From NCBI GenBank assembly GCA_947453875.1, contig CANGIH010000220.1, positions 1-5,061 of the forward strand: a stretch of 5,061 nt of DNA, given 5' to 3'. The notes under the pieces are model-generated. The model saw nothing but the letters and a program-made list of their open reading frames with translations. It searched no databases and was not told the origin of the DNA. Within the stretch, counting starts at the first letter, position 1. The number at the start of each line of letters is the position of its first letter. The stretch is from Planctomycetaceae bacterium. Its GTDB lineage: Bacteria > Planctomycetota > Planctomycetia > Pirellulales > UBA1268. The translations under genes and the position numbers were made by a program. Positions 1-5,061 of the stretch are shown piece by piece.

Positions 1-807
1 GACCGCCGAGGTCTTCTGGTCGCTCTTGACGATGGCCGGATGGTCGGCTTCGCCCACGCCGGCTTCGGCCCCGACGCCGGCCGCTGCGGGATCGACACCC
101 GCGAAGGGACGACGCTCCTGGTCGCTGTCGTGCCCCATGCGCGGTCCGAGGAGATCGGCGATCGCCTCCTGTCGGCCAGCGAGGACTATCTCCGTGGCCG
201 TGGCGCGAAGGTCCTGCTCGGTGGCGGTAGTGCATCGATGCGGAGTTTTTATCTCGGGCTCTACGGCGGGTCTGACCTCCCCGGAGTGCTCGATTCCTCC
301 GCGGCTGTTCAGGCCGTTTTTCGCCGCGCCGGGTATGTCGAGCAGGACCGCGTGGCTGTCCTTCGCCGGGCGCTGGCCGGCTACCGGCCACCGGTGAACC
401 GCCAGCAACTCGCGATCCGCCGCACCACCCACCTGCGCGCCATCGACGAGCCGGCCCGGCGCACCTGGTGGGAGGCCGCCACCACCACCGGGATGTCGCT
501 GCGCCGCTACGAATTGTGCGGCGAGCGGGACCGTCTGCTCGGCGTGGCCTCCTTCTGGGACATGCAGCCCCTGGCGAGCGTCTGGGGCGTCGCGGCGGCT
601 GGCCTCCTCGATGTGGAGGTGGAGGGAGGGCGGCGGCGTGAGGGCCTCGCACACTTCCTCCTCGCCGATGCCTTCCAGGATCTCGCCCGCGAGGGGGTGA
701 CGCTTGTCGAGACGCACGCCTCGCGCTCCAACGCGGCGGCGCTGATGCTGTTCTCGAAGCTCGGCTTCGAGGCGGTCGAGCATGGAACCGTGTTCCGCAA
801 GCCCTGA
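1..807 (+). CDS. Tandem GNAT-family N-acetyltransferase, 5' end outside window
   Basis: The reading frame is open from base 1 and ends at TGA 805-807, giving 268 residues of a gene whose start lies upstream. The ATG at 40 falls inside a GNAT beta-hairpin ('LLVALDDGRMVGFAHAGFG'), so it is not the start. Two acetyl-CoA-dependent GNAT modules can be read. The first (about residues 1-125) has a weak motif A, 'VVPHARSEEIGDRLL', then a long 'FYLGLYGGSDLPGVL' segment and 'FRRAGY'. The second (about 140-268) has a better motif A, 'EGGRRREGLAHFLL', and the typical C-terminal 'SRSNAAALMLFSKLGFE'. The first pyrophosphate loop is degenerate, so only the second module looks able to bind acetyl-CoA well; that is inference. 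The family acetylates amines on small molecules, peptides or proteins, but the substrate cannot be told. The gene converges on the minus-strand metallopeptidase gene with 23 bases between stop codons and no clear terminator hairpin. Confidence 0.85.
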   Translation, partial: DRRGLLVALDDGRMVGFAHAGFGPDAGRCGIDTREGTTLLVAVVPHARSEEIGDRLLSASEDYLRGRGAKVLLGGGSASMRSFYLGLYGGSDLPGVLDSSAAVQAVFRRAGYVEQDRVAVLRRALAGYRPPVNRQQLAIRRTTHLRAIDEPARRTWWEAATTTGMSLRRYELCGERDRLLGVASFWDMQPLASVWGVAAAGLLDVEVEGGRRREGLAHFLLADAFQDLAREGVTLVETHASRSNAAALMLFSKLGFEAVEHGTVFRKP

Positions 808-830
808 CTGCGAGCCGCCTGACGGGGTGA

Positions 831-1811
831 TCAGTCGGCGGCCGCCGCAGCCTGATCGTGGCGGCGTGCGAGGGCTTCGACGTGGGCGACCACAGCCGCC
901 GTCGAGGAGGCGGGCGGCCCCTCGTAATAGGACAGCCGGGCGGAGAGCGGCGCCGTCTTGCCGTCACGCCGAAGGTCGGCGAGGTAGTCCTGGAGGATCC
1001 GCCGCCGCAGCGGCGTGGTGTGGAGCAGCCAGTGGACCCAGGCCCACGACTCGGCGTAATGGTCCTGGGACATCTCGCCTGCCGAGGTGAGCGACTCAAG
1101 ACGCCCCAGATCGATCCGCCAGGTGCCCTCGAGGAATCTCCCCGAGAGGTGGGCAACATGCTGGGAATGGATCCCCTGCTCGCCACGCGGCAGCTCGAAA
1201 TACTCGGCGATCCCCTCGTCGAGCCAGAGAGGAACCGTCGGCACGACGGCGTGGACGTAGCCGTGCGTCGTCTCGTGGCGGAGATCCTCCGCGATCCGGT
1301 CCTGCCAAGGCGCGAACACCGCCAGGGTGGTGTCGGTCTCGACGAAGAACGCCCGCCGCACCGGAAAGTTGGGGAAGTGTCGGGCAGCGAAGGCGTCGTA
1401 ACGGACGGATTCGGAGAACAGGTAGAGATGCACAGGCTCGTCGGAGATCGGCAATCCGAGGTCCTGGGAGACGTCGGTTCGCAGCGTCTCGAGGTCGCGG
1501 ATGAGGCGATGCTGCTCGGCGAGGCCGAAGTCGGCGTGGATCACGAGCTGGCCAGCCTGGACCACGCTCCGATCGGGGAGACCATCCTTCCAGCCCAGCG
1601 GGGCGGCGAGCGAGGCCCCCTCGGGCACCGCCGAATGGAGCGTCGGGACCGAGGCGAGATGCTGGCAGCCGAGGAAGGCCCACGGCAGACAGCCGAGCGC
1701 GGCGATCATCGGCCGCCGGCAAACTCCGGCCCAACGGCCTCGACGTGCCCACTCGCGGCCAGATGGTGGGGCGGGGGGCATCGGGAGGGCTCGCGCAGGA
1801 CCTCGGGGCAC
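831..1811 (-). CDS. Probable exported gluzincin-type zinc metallopeptidase (DUF1570-like)
   Basis: The protein has 326 residues from a GTG at 1811 to TGA at 833-831. The zinc-peptidase signature is clear: HETTH at 179-183 (two His ligands and the catalytic Glu), then 'WLDEGIAEYFE', whose Glu 199 is the likely third ligand (HEXXH-x15-E), as in gluzincins and the planctomycete DUF1570 group. A helical segment, 'AESWAWVHWLL', follows at about 253-263, as usual in these families. The N-terminus is rich in Arg and is followed by a short hydrophobic stretch at about 35-49 with Cys 41 and Cys 49, each preceded by Leu-Gly. This suggests a Sec signal peptide, perhaps a lipoprotein, although neither site is a textbook lipobox. 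The start is uncertain. GTG 1811 has AAGGAA only about 2 bases upstream; ATG 1781 and ATG 1709 are alternatives, and ATG 1709 gives the most compact signal peptide. It probably acts outside the cytoplasmic membrane; the substrate is unknown. It lies 84 bases downstream of the receiver-like gene on the same strand. Confidence 0.85.
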   Translation of the reverse strand: MPRGPARALPMPPAPPSGREWARRGRWAGVCRRPMIAALGCLPWAFLGCQHLASVPTLHSAVPEGASLAAPLGWKDGLPDRSVVQAGQLVIHADFGLAEQHRLIRDLETLRTDVSQDLGLPISDEPVHLYLFSESVRYDAFAARHFPNFPVRRAFFVETDTTLAVFAPWQDRIAEDLRHETTHGYVHAVVPTVPLWLDEGIAEYFELPRGEQGIHSQHVAHLSGRFLEGTWRIDLGRLESLTSAGEMSQDHYAESWAWVHWLLHTTPLRRRILQDYLADLRRDGKTAPLSARLSYYEGPPASSTAAVVAHVEALARRHDQAAAAAD

Positions 1812-1826
1812 TTTCCTTCGGCGCGG

Positions 1827-1855
1827 ATGCTAGCGACGCCCTGTCGGCCGACCAA
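1827..1855 (-). promoter_or_regulatory. Weak candidate promoter for the metallopeptidase gene
   Basis: On the minus strand TTGGTC (1855-1850) and TAGCAT (1832-1827) are separated by 17 bases. The -35 matches three of six consensus bases and the -10 four of six. The expected transcription start near 1820 would make the GTG at 1811 almost leaderless and would suit the internal ATGs better. The GTCGGCCGAC palindrome overlaps the -35 end and spacer. Confidence 0.25.
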
Positions 1856-1869
1856 TCCCAGTGTCGGCC
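1846..1869. repeat. 7-bp inverted repeat between the receiver-like and metallopeptidase genes
   Basis: GGCCGAC (1846-1852) and GTCGGCC (1863-1869) are perfect inverted arms with a 10-base loop. The left arm is also part of the 10-bp perfect palindrome GTCGGCCGAC (1843-1852). No T-tract follows on either strand, so an intrinsic terminator is not well supported. It could be a stem between two cistrons or an operator. Confidence 0.4.
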
Positions 1870-1895
1870 CTGATCGCCGGCCAGGATTGCCGCCC

Positions 1896-2807
1896 TCAGG
1901 CAACGGCCTTCGCCGCGGCGAGGCTGGCGAGCGTGCCGCCGAGGGCCTCGAGCCCGACAGGCCGGCTAAGGACAGCGGCCGCACCGGCCCGCAGTGCCGC
2001 CAAGGCCGAATCGCCGCGCGGGAACGACTCGAGGACGACGACCGCGGTGCCGGGCTGATTGGCGAGAAGCATCCGGAGCCATTCGAGATCGTCCGGGTCG
2101 AGGCGGCACGCATCCCAGACGATGCACCCGGCGCCGTCCTCCAGATGGGGGCGCCCCACGGTTCGCCGGGCCACCGGATGCCCTGCCGCCAGGAGGAGCT
2201 CGGAGATCCCCTCGAGATCGAGCAGCCGTCGGGCCGCCACCGACACCGCCGGCAGCGGCTCAGAAGAACGTAGCCCGGGCATGAACGACGGCGCCTCGAG
2301 AAGTCGCTCCTCGCGTCGGGCCGTGCAGGGCTGGCCGAGCGATCCTGGGAGTCCTGCGTCGCGGTCGGCGAACCAGCGAGTCAGCCTGCCGGCCGCATCA
2401 TGCCAGGGGATTTCCTCGACTCCAGGCAGGGGGGGGCCGCTTCGCCGCCGGCCATCGGCGAGGCTCGTGGAGACAGCCAGGATCGGCACCAGCGGCCAGC
2501 GGAGCGACACGGCCAAGGCCTCGGCAGGCGTCCATCTGCCGGGCCGGTCGGCAGCCAGGATCACCACGTCGGGATGGACAATCGGCCCGCTGTTCCCGCG
2601 CCGGCCGAGCGGCCCCTCAGGGAGACAGACGCGCGCGATGGCGGTGAGCCGGCAGCCGGGAAGGGCGGCGACGCGATCCCGTGCGAGGGCCAACTCCGCC
2701 GGGTCGCCATCGTCGATCCAGATGACGTTTCTGCGCGGAGCGTCTTCGATCTGCGAGGTCGCGTCGGCGCCGTGTCGGTGGTTGGCACGCACGGAGGGCA
2801 TTGGCAC
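1896..2807 (-). CDS. Protein with two degenerate receiver (REC)-like modules
   Basis: The protein has 303 residues from a GTG at 2807 to TGA at 1898-1896. ATG 2801 (codon 3) and GTG 2792 (codon 6) are equally possible starts, and no Shine-Dalgarno sequence is visible. No enzyme or DNA-binding domain is recognisable. Two alpha/beta stretches resemble response-regulator receivers. Module 1 (about 27-146) begins 'NVIWIDDGD', with an acidic pair at 32-33, and has 'HPDVVILAADRPG', where Ala 85 sits at the normal phospho-Asp position; the conserved Lys is absent. Module 2 (about 190-300) has 'GCIVWDACRLDPDDL', with Asp 232 at the phospho-Asp position, 'AVVVLES' in place of the beta-4 Thr region, and 'AGAAAVLSRPVGLEAL', where Arg 282 replaces the switch Lys before Pro. 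A linker rich in Gly, Pro and Arg (about 147-188) joins them. I infer a cytoplasmic pseudo-receiver used for protein-protein signalling rather than classical phosphotransfer. The coding strand contains a run of eight C (complement of 2429-2436). It is divergent from the Mur ligase gene. Confidence 0.7.
   Translation of the reverse strand: MPMPSVRANHRHGADATSQIEDAPRRNVIWIDDGDPAELALARDRVAALPGCRLTAIARVCLPEGPLGRRGNSGPIVHPDVVILAADRPGRWTPAEALAVSLRWPLVPILAVSTSLADGRRRSGPPLPGVEEIPWHDAAGRLTRWFADRDAGLPGSLGQPCTARREERLLEAPSFMPGLRSSEPLPAVSVAARRLLDLEGISELLLAAGHPVARRTVGRPHLEDGAGCIVWDACRLDPDDLEWLRMLLANQPGTAVVVLESFPRGDSALAALRAGAAAVLSRPVGLEALGGTLASLAAAKAVA
2429..2436. repeat. Eight-base G homopolymer inside the receiver-like gene
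   Basis: Eight consecutive G on the plus strand (eight C in the coding strand) encode part of the 'SGPPLPG' linker of the receiver-like protein, at about residues 123-129. Such a tract is prone to slippage and to sequencing or assembly length errors. The frame continues sensibly on both sides, so the length shown appears correct. Confidence 0.6.
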
Positions 2808-2946
2808 CAGTGGAGGGGAGATGCTGGTGGGGGGAATCAGGATGAAACAGACCGTAGCAGCCTCCGGCCATGCCGCCTACCGCGCCCGGAAGAGATGATC
2901 GACGCCCGAGAGGCAAGCCCAATCGAGACGAAAAGAATTGGTCGCC

Positions 2947-2982
2947 GGGGCAAGCGAGGGGGGCTGCGGGGGCGTATTGGGG
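2947..2982 (+). other. Putative G-quadruplex in the divergent intergenic region
   Basis: Four runs of at least four G occur in 36 bases: 2947-2950, 2958-2963, 2968-2972 and 2979-2982. The loops are 7 (caagcga), 4 (ctgc) and 6 (cgtatt) bases, which fits the strict G4N1-7 rule on the plus strand. It lies 27 bases upstream of the candidate -35 box of the Mur ligase promoter and upstream of the divergent receiver-like gene. It is inferred to be able to fold; high GC raises the chance background for G-runs. Confidence 0.5.
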
Positions 2983-2993
2983 TGGCCCACCCC
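2979..2993. repeat. 15-bp near-perfect palindrome upstream of the Mur ligase promoter
   Basis: GGGGTGG (2979-2985) and CCACCCC (2987-2993) are perfect inverted arms around a single C. The site ends 16 bases before the -35 box at 3010 and shares its left arm with the last G-run of the putative quadruplex. The form is that of an operator for a dimeric regulator, but no regulator is identified. Confidence 0.45.
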
Positions 2994-3009
2994 GAGAGAA
3001 AACGCGGGG

Positions 3010-3037
3010 TTGACCGGGCGCTGGCCCCGGGCACAAT
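3010..3037 (+). promoter_or_regulatory. Candidate sigma-70-type promoter for the Mur ligase gene
   Basis: TTGACC at 3010-3015 matches five of six bases of the -35 consensus. CACAAT at 3032-3037 matches four of six of the -10 consensus, with a 16-base spacer. Transcription would begin near 3044, leaving a leader of about 70 bases before ATG 3115. Seen directly in the sequence; the assignment as a promoter is inference. Confidence 0.5.
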
Positions 3038-3103
3038 GCTCGTCGCGCCAGGGTCATGGATGACCATGGCCAACAACTCCCGCACTCGCGGGGACACGCT
3101 GGC

Positions 3104-3109
3104 AGGAGG
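3104..3109 (+). promoter_or_regulatory. Ribosome binding site of the Mur ligase gene
   Basis: A perfect AGGAGG lies five bases before ATG 3115. It is the strongest Shine-Dalgarno sequence in the window and is the reason for preferring this start over the downstream GTG at 3193, which has only GGGAAGGG very close to it. Confidence 0.8.
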
Positions 3110-3114
3110 CCGTC

Positions 3115-4662
3115 ATGGTGGATGGCGTGGCTGGTGACGGGGCTGGGTGGCTCGATGGCGGGGGCTCGTTTCGCGATCCTGCCGGGAAGGGCGTGCGGCT
3201 GTCGACGCTGTTTCCAAAGTGCCGATTCGTCGCCTGCGACGACATCGTGGCCCATGGGTGTCACGATGATCCGGAGGCCTGCCGACCGGGTGACCTGTTC
3301 GTGGCCCGGCTCGATGATCACTCCGACGGCCACGAACTGGCCGCCCGCGCGATCGCCAGAGGGGTGGCGGGAATCGTCAGTGAGCGGATCATCCCCACCT
3401 TCGGCACTCCGCTGTGCATCGTGCCCGACACCGCCTGGGCGCATGCCCGGCTCCACCATGCGCTCTCAGGCGACCCCGCCGGGGAGATGACGGTCATCGC
3501 CGTCACCGGAACCAGCGGCAAGACGACCACCGCGTGGCTCGCGGCCGCGGTCCTGTCGGAGGCAGGCCACCGTGTCGGCGTGCTCTCCGACCTGGGCTGT
3601 CTGGACGCCGACTCCGCGGAGCCGGAGCCGGCACGGATCGAACGGCCCGCCGTGTTCGCGTCGTGGCTTGCCCGCCTCGCGGCGAGCGGCTGTTCGCATG
3701 TCGTCGTCGAGGTGTCGAGCGAGATGCTCGCCACCCATGCGCTTGCCGGCGTGAAGTGTGACTCGGTCGTCGTCACGAACCTCGCCAGCGCTCACCTCGA
3801 CCGCCACGGCACGGTGGAGGCCTACCACGAGATCAAGTCGCGGATCCTCGATTGCCTCGGTGTCGATGGCTGCCTCGTGGCCAACGTCGACGACGCCGGT
3901 GTCCGCCGGCTCCTCGCCCGCCATCGGAGAAACATCGGCAAGAAAACACCCCGCGCCCGCGACGCGGGGGGGGCGATCACCGTCGGCCTCCGCGGTCCGG
4001 CCGACCTGTCGGCCAGTGCCGTCGACCGCTCACTTGGCGGGCAGACATTTCTCCTTCGCCACGCCGGCGATGCCGCCGCGGTCGGCGTCGGCACGCCGGT
4101 CTCGTCGTTTGTCCGCGACGCGCTGTTCGCGGTGGCGATCGGCATCCGTCAGGGGCTGCCGTTGGAGATCGCCTCGCGGGGCATCGAGGCGGCGGGGAGT
4201 GTCCCCGGTCGTCTCGACCGTATCCGCCGTGGTCAGGAAGCCCACGTCTTCGTCGATCAGCCCACTAGCGGCCATGCGCTGGCGAGCACCCTCGCCAGCC
4301 TCCGTCGACTCACGCCCGGCCGGCTCGTGGTGCTGACGGAGGAAGCGTGGGCTGAGCGGCTTGGTGGCCGACGTTTCGCCAACCGGGCGGCACGGTGGTG
4401 CAACGATTGCCTGATCGTGCCCGAGGGGCTGCTTGATCGCTCGGCGGGAAGCCGGCAACTGGCCGCGTATGCCCGGATCGATCGCCTCCTCACCGGGCTC
4501 GGCTCGCGCGACTGCGTCCTGCTGATCGGCTCCGGACTGACGCACAGGCCAAACCCTGGAGATCCCGGCGAGCCCCAGGTGCCGCTGGCGGTGCTTGTCG
4601 ACGCCTGGCTGGAAATGGCCCATCCTGCCACCTGGCCCGGGGCGGGGCGCAGGGCGGCCTGA
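3115..4662 (+). CDS. Divergent MurE-like Mur ligase family protein
   Basis: The protein has 515 residues, close to the usual length for MurE (about 490-510). Three Mur-ligase domains can be read. The N-terminal UDP-MurNAc-type domain (about 27-120) includes 'CRPGDLFVARLDDHSDGHE'. The central ATPase (about 125-330) has the P-loop TGTSGKTTT at 131-139, 'VVEVSSEML' at 197-205 and 'AHLDRHGTVEAYHEIK' ending at Lys 241, the position of the carbamylated lysine. The C-terminal domain starts at 'VPGRLDRI' (364-371). Several family hallmarks have changed: VDYAHTPDAL reads VDQPTSGHAL (380-389), the DNPR diaminopimelate motif is absent, GKGHE reads GSGLT (472-476), and the usual EVSSH is EVSSE. True MurE adds the third amino acid to UDP-MurNAc-L-Ala-D-Glu in the cytoplasm; here the fold is clear, but the substrate or activity is doubtful. 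ATG 3115 is chosen for its AGGAGG five bases upstream. GTG 3193 (codon 27) would remove a Gly-rich 26-residue extension and give a start typical of the family. murB follows 96 bases downstream. Confidence 0.9.
   Translation: MVDGVAGDGAGWLDGGGSFRDPAGKGVRLSTLFPKCRFVACDDIVAHGCHDDPEACRPGDLFVARLDDHSDGHELAARAIARGVAGIVSERIIPTFGTPLCIVPDTAWAHARLHHALSGDPAGEMTVIAVTGTSGKTTTAWLAAAVLSEAGHRVGVLSDLGCLDADSAEPEPARIERPAVFASWLARLAASGCSHVVVEVSSEMLATHALAGVKCDSVVVTNLASAHLDRHGTVEAYHEIKSRILDCLGVDGCLVANVDDAGVRRLLARHRRNIGKKTPRARDAGGAITVGLRGPADLSASAVDRSLGGQTFLLRHAGDAAAVGVGTPVSSFVRDALFAVAIGIRQGLPLEIASRGIEAAGSVPGRLDRIRRGQEAHVFVDQPTSGHALASTLASLRRLTPGRLVVLTEEAWAERLGGRRFANRAARWCNDCLIVPEGLLDRSAGSRQLAAYARIDRLLTGLGSRDCVLLIGSGLTHRPNPGDPGEPQVPLAVLVDAWLEMAHPATWPGAGRRAA
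3966..3973 (+). repeat. Eight-base G homopolymer inside the Mur ligase gene
   Basis: Eight consecutive G encode part of 'DAGGAI' at about residues 283-288, in a variable loop of the central domain. The family pattern is readable in the same frame before and after the tract, so it is not a frameshift in this sequence, but it is a possible slippage site. Confidence 0.6.
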
Positions 4663-4746
4663 ACGGCCGGGGAACGGGCGGTGGGCATGGACGGAAGGTG
4701 CGCCGCGCCGCCACAATCCGCGGTGAGTGGACCGTAGCAGGACTTC

Positions 4747-4754
4747 AGGAAGAG
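4747..4754 (+). promoter_or_regulatory. Ribosome binding site of murB
   Basis: AGGAAGAG ends four bases before ATG 4759, with its AGGA core about eight bases from the start codon. This supports the chosen murB start. Confidence 0.65.
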
Positions 4755-4758
4755 ACCG

Positions 4759-5061
4759 ATGAGCAAGCGAGCGACCGGACGCGAGGCGGGGGAGAACCTT
4801 GGCGGTTCCCCGTTCGACGACCTCGGATTGACCATCGGAGAGGCCGAACCGCTCTCGCAGCACACCTGGCTCGGGGTCGGTGGCGATGCCCGCTGGTTTT
4901 GCGAGCCGGTCGACGTCGCCGCCCTCTCGCGGATCGTCCGCCGCTGCCATGAGCGTTCGATCCCGCTGCGGGTTCTCGGGGGAGGTTCGAACGTCCTCGT
5001 CCCCGCCGCGGGGTTTGCGGGGATGGTCGTCAGGCTCTCCGCACCGGCGTTCTGCGCGATC
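4759..5061 (+). CDS. murB: UDP-N-acetylenolpyruvoylglucosamine reductase MurB, 3' end outside window
   Basis: The frame is open from ATG 4759 to the window end, giving the first 101 of an expected 290-340 residues. MurB is the cytoplasmic FAD enzyme that uses NADPH to reduce the enolpyruvyl group of UDP-GlcNAc-enolpyruvate, making UDP-MurNAc, the committed peptidoglycan precursor. Family landmarks are in order: 'PLSQHTWLGVGGDARWF' (31-47), matching the MurB N-terminal PLxxHTT..xGG signature; then 'IPLRVLGGGSNVLV' (68-81), the FAD-diphosphate-binding loop; then 'GFAGMVVRL' (85-93), matching the family's GF.G.VI.L. The first 22 or so residues ('MSKRATGREAGENLGGSPFDD') are a polar extension not seen in all MurB proteins. 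The ATG is supported by AGGAAGAG at 4747-4754. The FAD/substrate-binding C-terminal part is not in the window, so type I or II cannot be decided. It is probably co-transcribed with the preceding Mur ligase gene. Confidence 0.93.
   Translation, partial: MSKRATGREAGENLGGSPFDDLGLTIGEAEPLSQHTWLGVGGDARWFCEPVDVAALSRIVRRCHERSIPLRVLGGGSNVLVPAAGFAGMVVRLSAPAFCAI

Larger units (their letters stand above)
2808..3114. other. Divergent intergenic region of about 300 bases
   Basis: No gene is supported here. Beyond the G-rich block, palindrome, right-facing promoter and ribosome binding site listed separately, the left half (2808-2940) holds no recognisable promoter or ribosome binding site for the leftward gene. 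A 23-codon frame from ATG 3066 to TGA 3137 overlaps the Mur ligase start, but has no convincing ribosome binding site. Confidence 0.6.

Noticed and set aside
805..833. Possible bidirectional terminator between the converging GNAT and metallopeptidase genes
   Set aside because: Only 23 bases separate the stop codons; no stem of useful length and no T-tract is present on either strand.
858..2273. A 471-codon open frame on the plus strand opposite the metallopeptidase and receiver-like genes
   Set aside because: Its translation is rich in Arg, Gly and Pro with no family motif, while the opposite strand encodes HETTH/DEGIAEYF and receiver-like sequence. It is a shadow of high-GC codon bias.
3066..3137. 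A 23-codon frame overlapping the Mur ligase start, possibly a leader peptide
   Set aside because: It has no convincing ribosome binding site, no run of regulatory codons and no associated terminator or antiterminator hairpin.
2617..3459. A 280-codon open frame on the minus strand spanning the divergent intergenic region
   Set aside because: It runs across the promoter and ribosome binding site of the Mur ligase gene and antisense to its conserved N-terminal domain, with no recognisable motif.
4663..4758. Possible separate promoter for murB using CACAAT at 4712-4717 as the -10
   Set aside because: No -35-like hexamer occurs 15-19 bases upstream, so read-through from the Mur ligase gene is more likely.
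4030..4950. A 306-codon open frame on the minus strand opposite the ligase 3' end and murB start
   Set aside because: The plus strand here encodes clear Mur ligase and MurB signatures; the antisense product has none.

Overview
The window is very GC-rich (about 70% by eye) and densely coding. Five genes are supported: one cut by the left edge, one cut by the right edge, three complete. The content points to a planctomycete, probably of the Pirellulales type: a tandem-GNAT protein with the long 'FYLGLYGGSDLPGVL' linker, a secreted HEXXH protein resembling the planctomycete-expanded DUF1570 group, and a divergent MurE paralogue beside murB. This lineage assignment is inference from gene content, not from a marker gene.

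Layout. Positions 1-807 (+) hold the 3' part of a two-domain GNAT acetyltransferase. It converges, with only a 23-base gap, on a minus-strand pair. The upstream member of the pair (2807 to 1896) encodes a protein with two degenerate response-regulator-receiver-like modules. The downstream member (1811 to 831) encodes a probable exported or lipid-anchored zinc metallopeptidase (HETTH plus DEGIAEYF). The 84-base gap between them carries a 7-bp inverted repeat and a possible promoter. From 2808 to 3114 lies a divergent intergenic region of about 300 bases. It contains four closely spaced G-runs fitting a G-quadruplex, an overlapping 15-bp near-perfect palindrome, and a recognisable sigma-70-type promoter facing right. 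That promoter and a perfect AGGAGG ribosome binding site precede a Mur-ligase-family gene (3115-4662), followed after 96 bases by the start of murB (4759 to the window end).

How the genes may work together. The rightward pair belongs to peptidoglycan precursor synthesis in the cytoplasm. MurB makes UDP-N-acetylmuramic acid. The Mur ligase has the MurE fold, P-loop and carbamylated-lysine region but has lost the motifs that in true MurE position the third amino acid (DNPR, GKGHE) and the VDYAHTPDAL motif. It is therefore either a ligase with changed substrate or a regulatory paralogue. The leftward pair may be a small signalling/protease unit read away from the same intergenic region. No tRNA, rRNA, CRISPR array, insertion sequence or phage gene is visible.
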